A DNA stretch of 64,000 nt, from the NCBI RefSeq assembly GCF_039523795.1, contig NZ_BAAAFZ010000094.1, positions 7,487-71,486 on the forward strand, given 5' to 3'. Source of the stretch: Craurococcus roseus. GTDB taxonomy: Bacteria; Pseudomonadota; Alphaproteobacteria; Acetobacterales; Acetobacteraceae. The notes beneath the pieces are model-generated. The model worked only from the letters and a program-made list of their open reading frames with translations. It was not told where the DNA came from and made no database searches. This document shows positions 52,526 to 61,636 of this stretch, in pieces (within the stretch, counting starts at the first letter, position 1; every line of letters begins with the position of its first letter). The position numbers were made by a program, and so were the translations under genes.

Positions 52526-52753
52526 GATCTGCCGTCAGAGAAGATCGAAAGGGGCACAGAGTCGCTGGCCGGGACGAAGAACCGGGTTCTTTCCTCGGAG
52601 CCGGGCCGGCTGCGGGTGCTTTCGCGGCCGCTGAGAAGGGCAGAGTGGGGTGGGGCCCCGATAGACGCGCAGTCCGTCCTCGCCGCGGACGGTTCCGGGG
52701 GCGCGCCGGCCTGGACGCGGTCGCCGCCGGCCTCGGAGGGCAGCGGCGCGCGC

Positions 52754-52945
52754 ATCCGGCCGCTTGAGCAGATCGACCGCGCCATCGCCGAGGTCGAGGC
52801 GGTGATCGGCGCGGCCATGCGCCCCTTCGCGGAGCAGCTGGCTCAACTCACCACCATCCCCGGCGTGGACAAACCGACCGCTGCCGCCATCGCCGCCGAG
52901 ATCGGAATGGGCATGGGTGATTCGGCGGCCCAGCGCAGCGCCTGA
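52754..52945 (+). pseudogene. IS110 family transposase fragment
   Basis: Sixty-three codons starting IRPLEQIDRAIAEVEAVIGA and including QLTTIPGVDKPTAAAIAAEI, the helix and start of the C-terminal Transposase_20 (IS116/IS110) domain. Nothing before or after continues the protein. It is a remnant between the hbd and hlyD promoters. Confidence 0.8.
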
Positions 52946-53024
52946 GCGCCTGGGCCGAGGTTTGGCCGGCGGACCCCGAAAGCGACGGCGTTCGATCGGG
53001 ATGCGGCATGGATCGATGTCCCTC

Positions 53025-53087
53025 TCACCACGTCTTACCGCTGCTTACCAGACCTCACTCGCTCGGGGCGGCTTCGCGCACGAGAAT
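53025..53087 (+). promoter_or_regulatory. decamer-array promoter B, upstream of hlyD
   Basis: TCACCACGTC (53025), TTACCGCTGC (53035), TTACCAGACC (53045), TCACTCGCTC (53055), then 17 bp and GAGAAT (53082-53087). The last unit is identical to that of array A. The hlyD start is 114 bp past the hexamer. Confidence 0.75.
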
Positions 53088-53201
53088 CCTTGGCACAAGC
53101 AGCCTCGGCCGGGACATGCCCCAGTCCGAGGACTGCGCGCGGCCGCGTCGTGATCCCGGGATCCGGAACTCTGCGGCACGGAGACCTGAGGGAGACCCGA
53201 G

Positions 53202-54383
53202 ATGGACGTGACCTCGCTGCGCCCGTCACCCCCTGCGCCTGCGATCTCCGAGCGGCCCGCCCCGCCCGGTGCGCCCGCCCCGCCGCCGGCCCGGCCTTCG
53301 CCGAAGCTTGCGAGCAGGAGGTGGACCTGGCTGCTACGCGCGGCCATCGCCGTGGCCGCCGTCGCGGCCGGCGTCTCCGCCTGGCAGTACTTCAAGCCAA
53401 AGGGCCTGCCGGAAGGCTTCGCAGGCGGCAACGGCCGGGTCGAGGCGACGGAGATCGACATCGCCGCCAAAATACCGGGGCGCATCAAAGACGTCCTGGT
53501 GGACGAGGGCGACTTCGTCACCGCCGGCCAGCTCGTCGCCAGGATGGACACCGCGGTGCTCGAGGCGCAGCGCCGGGAGGCCGAGGCGCAACTGCGGATG
53601 GCGCACATCGCCGTCGACACCGCCCGGAGCCAAGTCACGCAGCGCGAGGCCGAGAAGGCGGCGGCGCAGGCCACGGTGGCGCAGCGCGAGGCCGACGTGG
53701 ACGGCGCGCAGCGCCGCTTCGCGCGGTCCGAAGACCTCGCGCCGCGGAACGCCGTGCCCTACAGCAGGTTGGATGACGACCGGGCCGCTTTCCTGGCCGC
53801 CCGGGCGGCCGTCAACACCGCTAGGGCGCAGGTGGCGGCGGCCGACGCCGCCCTGAACGCGGCGCGGGCGATGGTGATCGGGGCGCAGGCGGCGGTCGAT
53901 TCGACGCGCGCGACCATCGAGCGCATCCAGGCCGACATCGACGACAGCCAGCTGCGTTCGCCGCGCGACGGACGCGTGCAGTACCGCGTGGCGCAGCCGG
54001 GCGAAGTCCTCCCGGCCGGGGGACGGCTGCTGAACATGGTCGATCTCGGCGACGTCTACATGCTGTTCTTCCTGCCAACCGCGGCGGCCGGCCGGGTGAA
54101 CATGGGCAGCGAGGTGCGGGTGGTGCTCGACGCCGCGCCGCAATACGTCATCCCGGCGCAGGTCTCCATGGTCGCCGACGTCGCCCAGTTCACCCCCAAG
54201 ACCGTGGAGACGGAGGAGGAACGCCTCAAGCTGATGTTCCGGATCAAGGCGCGGATCAGCCCCGACGTGCTCCACGCGCACCTGACCAAGGTCAAGACCG
54301 GCCTGCCGGGCATGGCCTATGTGCGGCTCGCCCCCGGGGTCGAATGGCCGGCCAACCTGCAAGTCCGGCTGCCGGAGGCATGA
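53202..54383 (+). CDS. HlyD-family membrane fusion protein
   Basis: A 393 aa adaptor for the ABC transporter that follows. A Pro-rich cytoplasmic start leads to one transmembrane helix (about 43-62, WLLRAAIAVAAVAAGVSAW). The biotinyl-lipoyl halves are GNGRVEATEIDIAAKIPGRI with DFVTAGQLVARMDTAVL, and LRSPRDGRVQYRVAQPGEVL. A long alpha-hairpin lies between (LEAQRREAEAQLRMAHIAVD to ATIERIQADIDDSQ). The beta-barrel part has VDLGDVYMLFFLPTAAAGRV. GAGGGAGA precedes the ATG, and its stop overlaps the next start (ATGA). It resembles YbhG/YhiI-type adaptors of ABC-2 exporters. Confidence 0.93.
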   Translation: MDVTSLRPSPPAPAISERPAPPGAPAPPPARPSPKLASRRWTWLLRAAIAVAAVAAGVSAWQYFKPKGLPEGFAGGNGRVEATEIDIAAKIPGRIKDVLVDEGDFVTAGQLVARMDTAVLEAQRREAEAQLRMAHIAVDTARSQVTQREAEKAAAQATVAQREADVDGAQRRFARSEDLAPRNAVPYSRLDDDRAAFLAARAAVNTARAQVAAADAALNAARAMVIGAQAAVDSTRATIERIQADIDDSQLRSPRDGRVQYRVAQPGEVLPAGGRLLNMVDLGDVYMLFFLPTAAAGRVNMGSEVRVVLDAAPQYVIPAQVSMVADVAQFTPKTVETEEERLKLMFRIKARISPDVLHAHLTKVKTGLPGMAYVRLAPGVEWPANLQVRLPEA

Positions 54384-57172
54384 CCGCCGTGACCGCGGCG
54401 AGCCCGCCGGCTTCCTTGGCCGCGCTGGACCCGGTCGCCCGGCTGAGCGACGTCGGCCTGCGCTACGGCAAGGTGTGCGCGCTCGACGCCGTCAGCCTCG
54501 ACGTCCCGGCGGGCTGCATGGTCGGGCTGATCGGCCCGGACGGGGTCGGCAAGTCCAGCCTGCTGGCGCTGATCGCCGGCGCCCGCAGGCTGCAGACCGG
54601 CCGGGTCGAGGTGCTCGGGGGCGACATGGCGGAGGCGCACTACCGCGCGGCGGTGGGGCCGCGCATCGCCTACATGCCGCAGGGCCTGGGCAAGAACCTC
54701 TACCCGACTCTGTCGGTGTCCGAGAACATCGACTTCTTCGGCCGCCTGTTCGGCCAGGAACGCGCCGAGCGCGAGCGCCGCATCACCGAGCTGACCGAGA
54801 GCACGGGCTTGGCGCGCTTCGCCGGCCGGCCGGCGGGGAAGCTCTCGGGCGGGATGAAGCAGAAGCTCAGCCTATGCTGCTCGCTGATCCACGACCCGGA
54901 CCTGCTGATCCTGGACGAGCCGACCACTGGCGTCGATCCGCTGTCGCGCCGGCAGTTCTGGAAGCTCATCGCCCGGATCCGCGCGGAGCGGCCCGGCATG
55001 AGCGTGATGGTCGCCACCGCCTACATGGAGGAGGCGGCGGCTTTCGACTGGCTGGCGGCGATGAACGCGGGCCGCGTGCTCGCCACCGGCACGCCGCAGG
55101 ACCTGCTCGCGCGCACCGGTACGGCAACGTTGGAGGAGGCGTTCATCGCTTTCCTGCCGGACGGGGAGCGCCAGGGACACCGGCGGGTCGAGATTCCGCC
55201 ACGCCAGGTCGAGGGCGAGGCGACGGCCGCCATCGAGGCGCGCGGCCTCACCATGCGCTTCGGCGACTTCACGGCGGTGGACCACGTGAGCTTCCGCATC
55301 GAGCCGGGCGAGATCTTCGGTTTCCTGGGCTCGAATGGCTGTGGAAAAACGACCACGATGAAGATGCTGACCGGCTTGCTGTCAGCCAGCGAGGGGCAGG
55401 CTTGGCTGTTCGGCCAGCCGGTGGACGCAGCGAACCTGGACACGCGCCGGCGGGTTGGATTCATGACCCAGAGCTTCTCGCTCTACAGCGAGCTGACGGT
55501 GCGGCAGAACCTCGTGTTGCATGCCCGGCTGTTCCATCTGCCGGAGGAGACGATCCCCGCGCGCGTCGATGAGATGGCGCGGCGGTTCGAGCTAACGGAG
55601 ATCATGGACGCGCTGCCGGACGCCTTGCCCTTGGGCCAGCGCCAGCGCCTCTCGCTCGCGGTGGCGATGGTCCACCGGCCGGAGATGCTGATCCTCGACG
55701 AGCCGACCTCGGGCGTCGACCCCGTCGCGCGCGACGGCTTCTGGCGGATCCTGGTCGAGCTCTCGCGGCGCGACGAGGTCACCATCTTCATCTCGACGCA
55801 CTTCATGAACGAGGCCGAGCGCTGCGACCGCATCTCGTTGATGAACGCCGGCCGGGTGCTGGTGAGCGATGCGCCCCGCGCCCTGACCGAGAAGCGCGGC
55901 GCCGCAACGCTGGAGGAGGCCTTCATCGCATACCTGGAGGAGGCGACCCGGGACAGCGAACCGGCACCGGCGGCACCGCCGCGAGACATCCCCAAGCCTG
56001 CCGAAAGGCCCGGCGCGGATCCGCGGCAGTCCGGGCGGCACGGCTTCGATCCCCGGCGGCTGCTCAGCTATTCGCGTTGGGAGGCCTTGGAGCTCCGCCG
56101 CGATCCGGTTCGCGCGACGCTCGCGTTGCTCGGCTCGCTGATCCTGATGGTCATCATGAGCTACGGGATCACGGTGGACGTCGAGAACCTGAGTTTCGCC
56201 GTGCTGGACCGCGACCAGACCACCATCAGCCGCGACTACGCGCTCAACGTCGCGGGCTCCTCCCGCTACTTCGTCGAGCAGCCGCCGGTCCTCGGCTACG
56301 CCGATCTGGACGACCGCATGCGCTCGGGCAAGCTGAGCCTGGCGATCGAGCTCCCCCCCAACTTCGGGCGCGACGTGGAGCATCGGCGGCCGGTGAAGAT
56401 CGGCGTCTGGATCGACGGCGCCATGCCGCTGCGCGCCGAGACGGTCCGCAGCTACATGACGCAACTGCACTCGCTTTGGCTCACGCAGAGGGCCGCCCAC
56501 CTATCGAGCGAGGTGATGCCGGCCGGCCAATTCAGGATCGAGACGCGGTTCCGCTACAACCCCGACGTCAGGAGCGTGCCGGCGCTGGTGCCGGCCAACA
56601 TACCGCTCCTGCTGCTGCTGATTCCGGCCATGCTCACCGCGCTCAGCGTCGTGCGCGAGAAGGAGCTCGGCTCGATCGTCAACCTCTACGTGACTCCGAC
56701 CACGCGGGTCGAATTCCTGCTGGGCAAGCAGCTGCCCTATGTCGCCCTCGGGATGGTGAACTTTCTGCTCATGACGCTCATGGCCGTCGCCTGGTTCGGC
56801 GTGCCGCTGAAGGGCGACTTCCTCACCCTGGCCTTGGCGACGCTGCTCTATGTCGGCGTTGCGACAGCGATCGGCCTCGTGGCTTCCACCTTCATGCGCA
56901 GCCAAATCGCCGCCGTGTTCGGAACGGCCATCGGCACCATGGTGCCTGCGATCAACCTTTCCGGCGTGATCTACCCGGTGTCCTCCCTGCAGGGCGTCGG
57001 CGCCCTGATCGGGGAGATCTTCCCGACGTCGCACTACCTGGCAATTTCGCGAGGCGTCTTCTCGAAGGCGCTGGCCTTCCCCGACGTCGCGGCGTCGTGC
57101 CTTCCGCTCCTGGTGACCCTACCGGTGTTGATCGGCTTGAGCGCCGCGCTGCTCCCCAAGCAGGAGAGGTGA
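54380..57172 (+). CDS. ABC exporter: two ATPase domains fused to an ABC-2 permease (RbbA/YhiH-like)
   Basis: A 930 aa fusion. NBD1 has Walker A GPDGVGKSS (52-60) and signature LSGGMKQK (155-162); NBD2 has GSNGCGKTTT (317-326) and a variant signature LPLGQRQRLSLA. In NBD1 the Walker A position reads PDGVGKSS instead of NGAGKTT, so the two sites may differ in activity. From about 560 to the end is an ABC-2 membrane domain with a large external loop and TM helices such as IPLLLLLIPAMLTALSVV. Together with the HlyD protein and the ABC-2 permease downstream it forms an exporter of unknown cargo. E. coli YhiH/RbbA has the same layout. Confidence 0.93.
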   Translation: MTAVTAASPPASLAALDPVARLSDVGLRYGKVCALDAVSLDVPAGCMVGLIGPDGVGKSSLLALIAGARRLQTGRVEVLGGDMAEAHYRAAVGPRIAYMPQGLGKNLYPTLSVSENIDFFGRLFGQERAERERRITELTESTGLARFAGRPAGKLSGGMKQKLSLCCSLIHDPDLLILDEPTTGVDPLSRRQFWKLIARIRAERPGMSVMVATAYMEEAAAFDWLAAMNAGRVLATGTPQDLLARTGTATLEEAFIAFLPDGERQGHRRVEIPPRQVEGEATAAIEARGLTMRFGDFTAVDHVSFRIEPGEIFGFLGSNGCGKTTTMKMLTGLLSASEGQAWLFGQPVDAANLDTRRRVGFMTQSFSLYSELTVRQNLVLHARLFHLPEETIPARVDEMARRFELTEIMDALPDALPLGQRQRLSLAVAMVHRPEMLILDEPTSGVDPVARDGFWRILVELSRRDEVTIFISTHFMNEAERCDRISLMNAGRVLVSDAPRALTEKRGAATLEEAFIAYLEEATRDSEPAPAAPPRDIPKPAERPGADPRQSGRHGFDPRRLLSYSRWEALELRRDPVRATLALLGSLILMVIMSYGITVDVENLSFAVLDRDQTTISRDYALNVAGSSRYFVEQPPVLGYADLDDRMRSGKLSLAIELPPNFGRDVEHRRPVKIGVWIDGAMPLRAETVRSYMTQLHSLWLTQRAAHLSSEVMPAGQFRIETRFRYNPDVRSVPALVPANIPLLLLLIPAMLTALSVVREKELGSIVNLYVTPTTRVEFLLGKQLPYVALGMVNFLLMTLMAVAWFGVPLKGDFLTLALATLLYVGVATAIGLVASTFMRSQIAAVFGTAIGTMVPAINLSGVIYPVSSLQGVGALIGEIFPTSHYLAISRGVFSKALAFPDVAASCLPLLVTLPVLIGLSAALLPKQER

Positions 57173-57175
57173 GCC

Positions 57176-58303
57176 GTGCGCCGCGCCGCCGCCAATGTCC
57201 TGCACCTCGGCGTCAAGGAGCTGCGCAGCCTGTACCGCGACCCGATGATGCTGGTCCTGATCGCCTGGTCCTTCACCTTCGCGGTCTACACGGCGGCGAC
57301 CGCGGTCCCGGACACGCTCAGCCGGGCGACAATCGCCGTCGTGGACGAGGACCGGTCGCCGCTGTCAGCCCGGATCTCCAGCGCCTTCTACCTGCCCTAC
57401 TTCGTGCCGCCGGTGATGATCGGCCAGGCCGAGATGGACGCTCGCATGGATGCCGGGCTCGATACCTTCGCCCTCGACATCCCGCCGAGATTCCAGCAGG
57501 ACCTGCTGGCGGGGCGCCGGCCGACCATCCAGCTCAACGTCGACGCGACGACGATCACCCAGGCCTTCACCGGCAGCGGCTACATCCAAGCCATCGTGGA
57601 CGGCGAGGTGAGCGCCTTCCTGAAGCGGTACCGCGCCGCGGACGATCTGCCGGTCGATCTGGCGCTGCGGGTGCGCTACAATCCGCAGCTCAGCCGTACC
57701 TGGTTCTACTCCATCATCGAGGTGATCAACCAGGTGACGCTGCTCTCGGCCATCCTGACCGGGGCGGCGCTGATCCGGGAGCGCGAGCACGGCACGCTCG
57801 AGCACCTGCTGGTCATGCCGCTCACCCCGTTCGAGATCATGACCGCCAAGGTTTGGTCCATGGCGCTCGTGGTTCTCGTGACGTGCGCGCTGTCGCTCGC
57901 CATCGTCGTGCAGGGCGTGCTCGGGGTGCCTTTCCAGGGCTCGGCCGCGCTGTTCCTCGCCGGCGCCGCCACGAACCTCTTCGCCACCACCTCGATGGGC
58001 ATCTTCCTGGCGACGGTGGCGCGCTCGATGCCGCAGTTCGGGCTGCTGGTGATCCTGGTGATAATTCCGCTGGAGATGCTGTCCGGCGGATTCACGCCGC
58101 GCGAGAGCATGCCCGGGTTCGTGCAGATGGCCATGTTGGCCGCGCCGACGACCCACTTCGTCTCGCTCGCCCAGGCGATCCTCTTCCGCGGCGCGGGCCT
58201 GCCGGTCGTCTGGCCGCAGTTCCTGGCCCTGGGCGCGATCGGAGCATGCCTGTTCGGCTACGCGCTCGCGCGCCTGCGTGCGAGCCTCAGCGCGATGACC
58301 TGA
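57176..58303 (+). CDS. ABC-2 type permease
   Basis: A 375 aa membrane protein: one N-terminal helix (DPMMLVLIAWSFTFAVYTAA), an external domain (SRATIAVVDEDRSPLSARIS to RYNPQLSRTWFYSIIE) and five C-terminal helices with EREHGTLEHLLVMPLTPFEI, the ABC-2 family signature. It starts with GTG at 57176, supported by GGAGAGG 6 bases upstream, and lies 3 bases after the fused ATPase gene. It is the second permease half of the exporter. Confidence 0.93.
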   Translation: MRRAAANVLHLGVKELRSLYRDPMMLVLIAWSFTFAVYTAATAVPDTLSRATIAVVDEDRSPLSARISSAFYLPYFVPPVMIGQAEMDARMDAGLDTFALDIPPRFQQDLLAGRRPTIQLNVDATTITQAFTGSGYIQAIVDGEVSAFLKRYRAADDLPVDLALRVRYNPQLSRTWFYSIIEVINQVTLLSAILTGAALIREREHGTLEHLLVMPLTPFEIMTAKVWSMALVVLVTCALSLAIVVQGVLGVPFQGSAALFLAGAATNLFATTSMGIFLATVARSMPQFGLLVILVIIPLEMLSGGFTPRESMPGFVQMAMLAAPTTHFVSLAQAILFRGAGLPVVWPQFLALGAIGACLFGYALARLRASLSAMT

Positions 58304-58699
58304 CGCGATGCGCGGCACCGGGCCGCGGGCGGCGTAGCGGCCGCCGCCATGATCAGCACAGGCGCTCACCGTAGACCTCCACACGGATCCCGCTAGCGGG
58401 CCAACGTGATCCGCGGGCGCCTGGCGCGGGACCCGACAGAACGGTCCCATTCGCCTGGCCGATCGCCCCGGGGCGGCCAGCGCCGCGCCGGCCGCCGGCC
58501 GGCCCGCGGCGCGCCTGCCGTCCAGGCGCGACCATGTGATGACCTCCTCGAGGCCGTTGCGCCCGGGATGTGGCAGGGTTCCACTCACCGACACTCCGCG
58601 CCCACGTCCTCCCGGCGCGATGACTGGGGACGCTGAGAGCGAGCGGCGAGCGCCCCCTCCGCCCCCCGTCGTCGCGCCACAGCCAGAAGGACAAACGAC
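58304..58699. other. intergenic region
   Basis: About 395 bases, very GC-rich with short self-complementary runs near 58490-58520 but no T-run, so a factor-independent terminator is not shown. No decamer array. No gene supported. Confidence 0.4.
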
Positions 58700-59125
58700 A
58701 TGCGCGAGACCTTCCTCTCGACGGCTGCAACCGGCTGCCTGCTGTTCGCTTCGCCGGCCGCGACTCCGGCGGCGATGGCGCAGCCTGGGATCGCGCCGCC
58801 CGGGATCATCATCGGCTCCGACGAGGTGACGGCGACGGTCGAAACGGTCGGCCAGCGGACGCGCATGGTTCTGCTGCGCGGGCCGACCGGTGGCCTCCTC
58901 ACGGTCCACGCGGGCCAGGAGGCGCGGAACCTGCCGCGGGTGCGGCCCGGCGACCGCGTGGTGATCCGCCATGGCGAGACGATCGCCGTGCAGATCGCGC
59001 GACCGGGCGAGCCGCCGGCTGGTGGCCCGGGACACCTGCCCATGCGAGGGGAGATCCGGACGACCCAGGCCCTGCCGAACGGCGATCAGAGGAGCGGGCA
59101 AGACAACGCCAGGGGGCAGCAATGA
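58700..59125 (+). CDS. exported 141 aa protein, unknown function
   Basis: A signal peptide (about 1-27, ETFLSTAATGCLLFASPAAT, ending AMA) precedes a small domain with a probable beta fold (IIIGSDEVTATVETVGQRTR and VRPGDRVVIRHGETIAVQI), then a Gly/Pro/Gln-rich tail. AAGGA lies 8 bases before the ATG, and the stop overlaps the lactate dehydrogenase start (ATGA). I do not recognise the family; coupling to ldh is notable, since one product is exported and the other cytoplasmic. Confidence 0.75.
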   Translation: MRETFLSTAATGCLLFASPAATPAAMAQPGIAPPGIIIGSDEVTATVETVGQRTRMVLLRGPTGGLLTVHAGQEARNLPRVRPGDRVVIRHGETIAVQIARPGEPPAGGPGHLPMRGEIRTTQALPNGDQRSGQDNARGQQ

Positions 59126-60051
59126 AGATCGGGATCATCGGCGCCGGGATGGTCGGCGGAGCGACGGCCAACGCGCTCGTGCTGACCGGCGCGGCGGACG
59201 AGGTCGTGCTCGTCGACGCGCTGGCGGACCGCGCGGTGGCCGAGGCGGAGGACGTGCTGCACGCGACGCCTTTCGGCCATGACGCGCGGGTGTTCGCCGG
59301 CGGCTACGACCGCCTCGGCGGCGCCGAGGTGGTGGTGCTCAGCGCCGGCGTGCCGCAGAAGCCGGGGGAAACACGCCTGCAACTGCTCGGGCGCAATGCG
59401 GAGGTCTTCGGCGCCGTCATCCCGCAGGTGCTGCGCGCCGCGCCGGACTGCCTCCTCGTCGTCGCGGCCAACCCGGTCGACGTCATGACGCTGGTCGCCC
59501 GGCGGCTCTCGGGCTTGCCGGCGGAGCGGGTGATCGGCTCAGGGACGATCCTGGACACCGCCCGCTTCCGTGCCTGCCTCGCCGGCCATCTCGGCGTCGC
59601 CCCCTCTTCGGTGCACGCGTACGTGCTGGGCGAGCACGGCGACAGCGAGGTGCTGTGCTGGTCGCAGGCGGCGGCGGGCGGCGTGCCGGCGCCGAGCTTC
59701 GCGGAACAGGCCGGCCGTCCACTCACGGCCGAGGTGCGGGCCGCGATCGACGGCGACGTGCGCCGTGCCGCCTACCGCATCATCCGCGGCAAGGGGGCGA
59801 CCTGGTACGGCATCGCCGGCGGCATCGCGCGCATCGTCCGCGCGATCGGGCGTGATGAGCGCGCGGTTCTGACCGTCTCGGCGGTCGCTGAAGGCCTGGG
59901 CGGAGGCCGTCCCGTCGCTCTCTCGCTGCCCCGCATCGTCGGCCGGGACGGCGTCCTCATGACCTTGCACCCACAGCTCAGCGAGGAGGAGCAAACCCTG
60001 CTCGAACGCAGCGCCGCCGCCCTCCGCGAGGCCGCGGGCGGGCGATGGTGA
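59122..60051 (+). CDS. ldh: L-lactate dehydrogenase
   Basis: A 309 aa NAD-dependent dehydrogenase reducing pyruvate to lactate. The Rossmann motif is IGIIGAGMVGGATANALVL, the substrate loop is SAGVPQKPGETRLQLLGRN, and the active site is AYVLGEHGDSEVLCWSQA with the catalytic His. The residue that separates lactate from malate dehydrogenase reads Gln (PQKPGE) rather than Arg, which favours lactate; GSGTILDTARFR also fits LDH. It would regenerate NAD+ in low oxygen, in line with the fermentation genes to its left. It overlaps the preceding gene by 4 bases. Confidence 0.93.
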   Translation: MKIGIIGAGMVGGATANALVLTGAADEVVLVDALADRAVAEAEDVLHATPFGHDARVFAGGYDRLGGAEVVVLSAGVPQKPGETRLQLLGRNAEVFGAVIPQVLRAAPDCLLVVAANPVDVMTLVARRLSGLPAERVIGSGTILDTARFRACLAGHLGVAPSSVHAYVLGEHGDSEVLCWSQAAAGGVPAPSFAEQAGRPLTAEVRAAIDGDVRRAAYRIIRGKGATWYGIAGGIARIVRAIGRDERAVLTVSAVAEGLGGGRPVALSLPRIVGRDGVLMTLHPQLSEEEQTLLERSAAALREAAGGRW

Positions 60052-60236
60052 GGGCGGAGAGGCTCGCCGGGCAGTCCGCTGACGGCATCGGCCTGGCTCG
60101 ATTCGGTTCCGCCAGTCTTCGAGCCAAGTGGCCGACTTGGCCCATCAGGGTGGAGCGGGTAGGTTCCAGGTCCGCAGGCCGTATGCGCAAGCTGCAAGCA
60201 GCCAAGCCCATCCTTGGGTTCCGAGAATTACCCCCC

Positions 60237-61440
60237 TCAATGCGGGGCGTCGCCGCGCCGGATGGTTCTGATCAGCACCACCACCGAGCGCTCTGCCGCT
60301 TGGTAGCCGTTCCCGAGCGTGGGCGGCGCGGTGTTCCATTGCGCGATGCCCTGCGGAGAGTAGAGCGCCGTGTCGATCCACCGGCGCCACGGGCCCGCTC
60401 CGTCGTCACCTGTCGGCGGCAGCTCGAAGCGCAGCGGCTCCCGGTACGCGTTCATGATGAGATGCATGCCGAGCCCCTCCTCCCGGAGCTCGGCTTCGAA
60501 CGCGAGGCTGTGGGGGTGCCTGCACCAGTCCGGGTGCCCGAGCCTCACGCCGTGCCATGCCTTGCCCGCTTGCGGGATGACCTGATTCAGGGCCATGCGC
60601 CGGCGCTCGTGCTCCGAGTCCCGCAGCAGCAGCCGCGCGTTGAGCAGCGCCACGAAGCGGCGCACGTCCGCGTGCTTCTGGAGCGGAGTCCGGTCGAGCC
60701 AGCTGATCCCGTTGTCTTAGCAGTACGCGTTGTTGTTCACGCGCTGGGTGCGCCGCGCCTCGTCGCCCATGTGGATCATGGGAACGCCGAGCGAGAGCGT
60801 CGTCACCGTCAGGAGGTTCTTCACCTGCCGGTTCCGCGGGATCTCGACGGCCGGATCGTCGGTCGACCCTTCCACGCCGCAGTTCCAGCTGCGGTTGTCG
60901 TCCGCGCCGTCCCGGTTGTCCTCCCCGTTCGCCTCGTTGTGCTTGGTCGCGTATGAGACGACGTCGTTGACCGTGAAGCCGTCGTGGCACGCGGCGAAAT
61001 TGACGCTCTGCTCGGCCTCGCGCTCCTCATGCCCGTAGACATCGGGAGTTCCCACCAAGCGGTCCGCCACCGAGTTCTCGTCGCTCCGGAAGAAGGACCG
61101 GACGTCGTCCCGGACCCTGCCGTTCCACTCCTTCCGGCTGTCGCCCATGAGGCTGCCGACGAAGTAGAGGCCCGCGGCATCCCAAACCTCGGCTATGAGC
61201 TTGGTGCCCGCGAGCACCGGGTCCGCCTCGATGTCCCACAGGACCGGCGGGTTCGGCATGGGCCGACCCCGCTCGTCCCGCGACAGGATGGACGCGAGAT
61301 CGAACCGGAACCCGTCGACGTGCATCGCCCCCGCGTCGCGGGCTGTCCACGATCGTCCGCCGGACGACGGGGTGGCTGGCGTTCAGCGTGTTGCCGGTGC
61401 CGGCGTGGTTCGCGTACCGGGCCCGGTCCTCCTCGAGGAT
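60237..61440 (-). pseudogene. glgX: glycogen debranching enzyme (GlgX), decayed C-terminal part
   Basis: The leftward remnant reads ILEEDRARYANHAGTGNTLN and HPVVRRTIVDS, then in a different frame MHVDGFRFDLASILSRDERG, VNFAACHDGFTVNDVVSYAT and MIHMGDEARRTQRVNNNAYC. A TAA (60717-60719) follows, after which the frame continues DNGISWLDRTPLQKHADV and MALNQVIPQAGKAWHG to the natural end. Three lesions are visible: the 5' half is missing next to an IS481-type gene; the reading frame breaks just before MHVDGF (about 5 bases short); and CAA has become TAA. It no longer encodes an enzyme. Confidence 0.9.
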
Positions 61441-61636
61441 CGAGATGGAGAGCCGCGCGCCCTGGTTCTCAAAAAGCACCGGCGTCGAGGCGCCATTTTT
61501 GCGCAAAGGGTTCCAAGGCGCCGGTTCGACCGTCAGGTGTACGGTTCGTAGATATCGTTTCAGGGGACCGGATAGGCTGTGGACTTGATGGACAACGCTG
61601 CGCGTTGCCCGCGATCCCACAGCTCCCACCACCGCG

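Noticed and set aside
53089..53105. TTGGCAC as a sigma54 -24 element before hlyD
   Set aside because: The -12 element (TTGC at the required distance) is absent; AAGCAGCC is found instead.
59122..60051. Malate dehydrogenase instead of lactate dehydrogenase
   Set aside because: The specificity residue in the substrate loop is Gln (PQKPGE), not the Arg of malate dehydrogenases.
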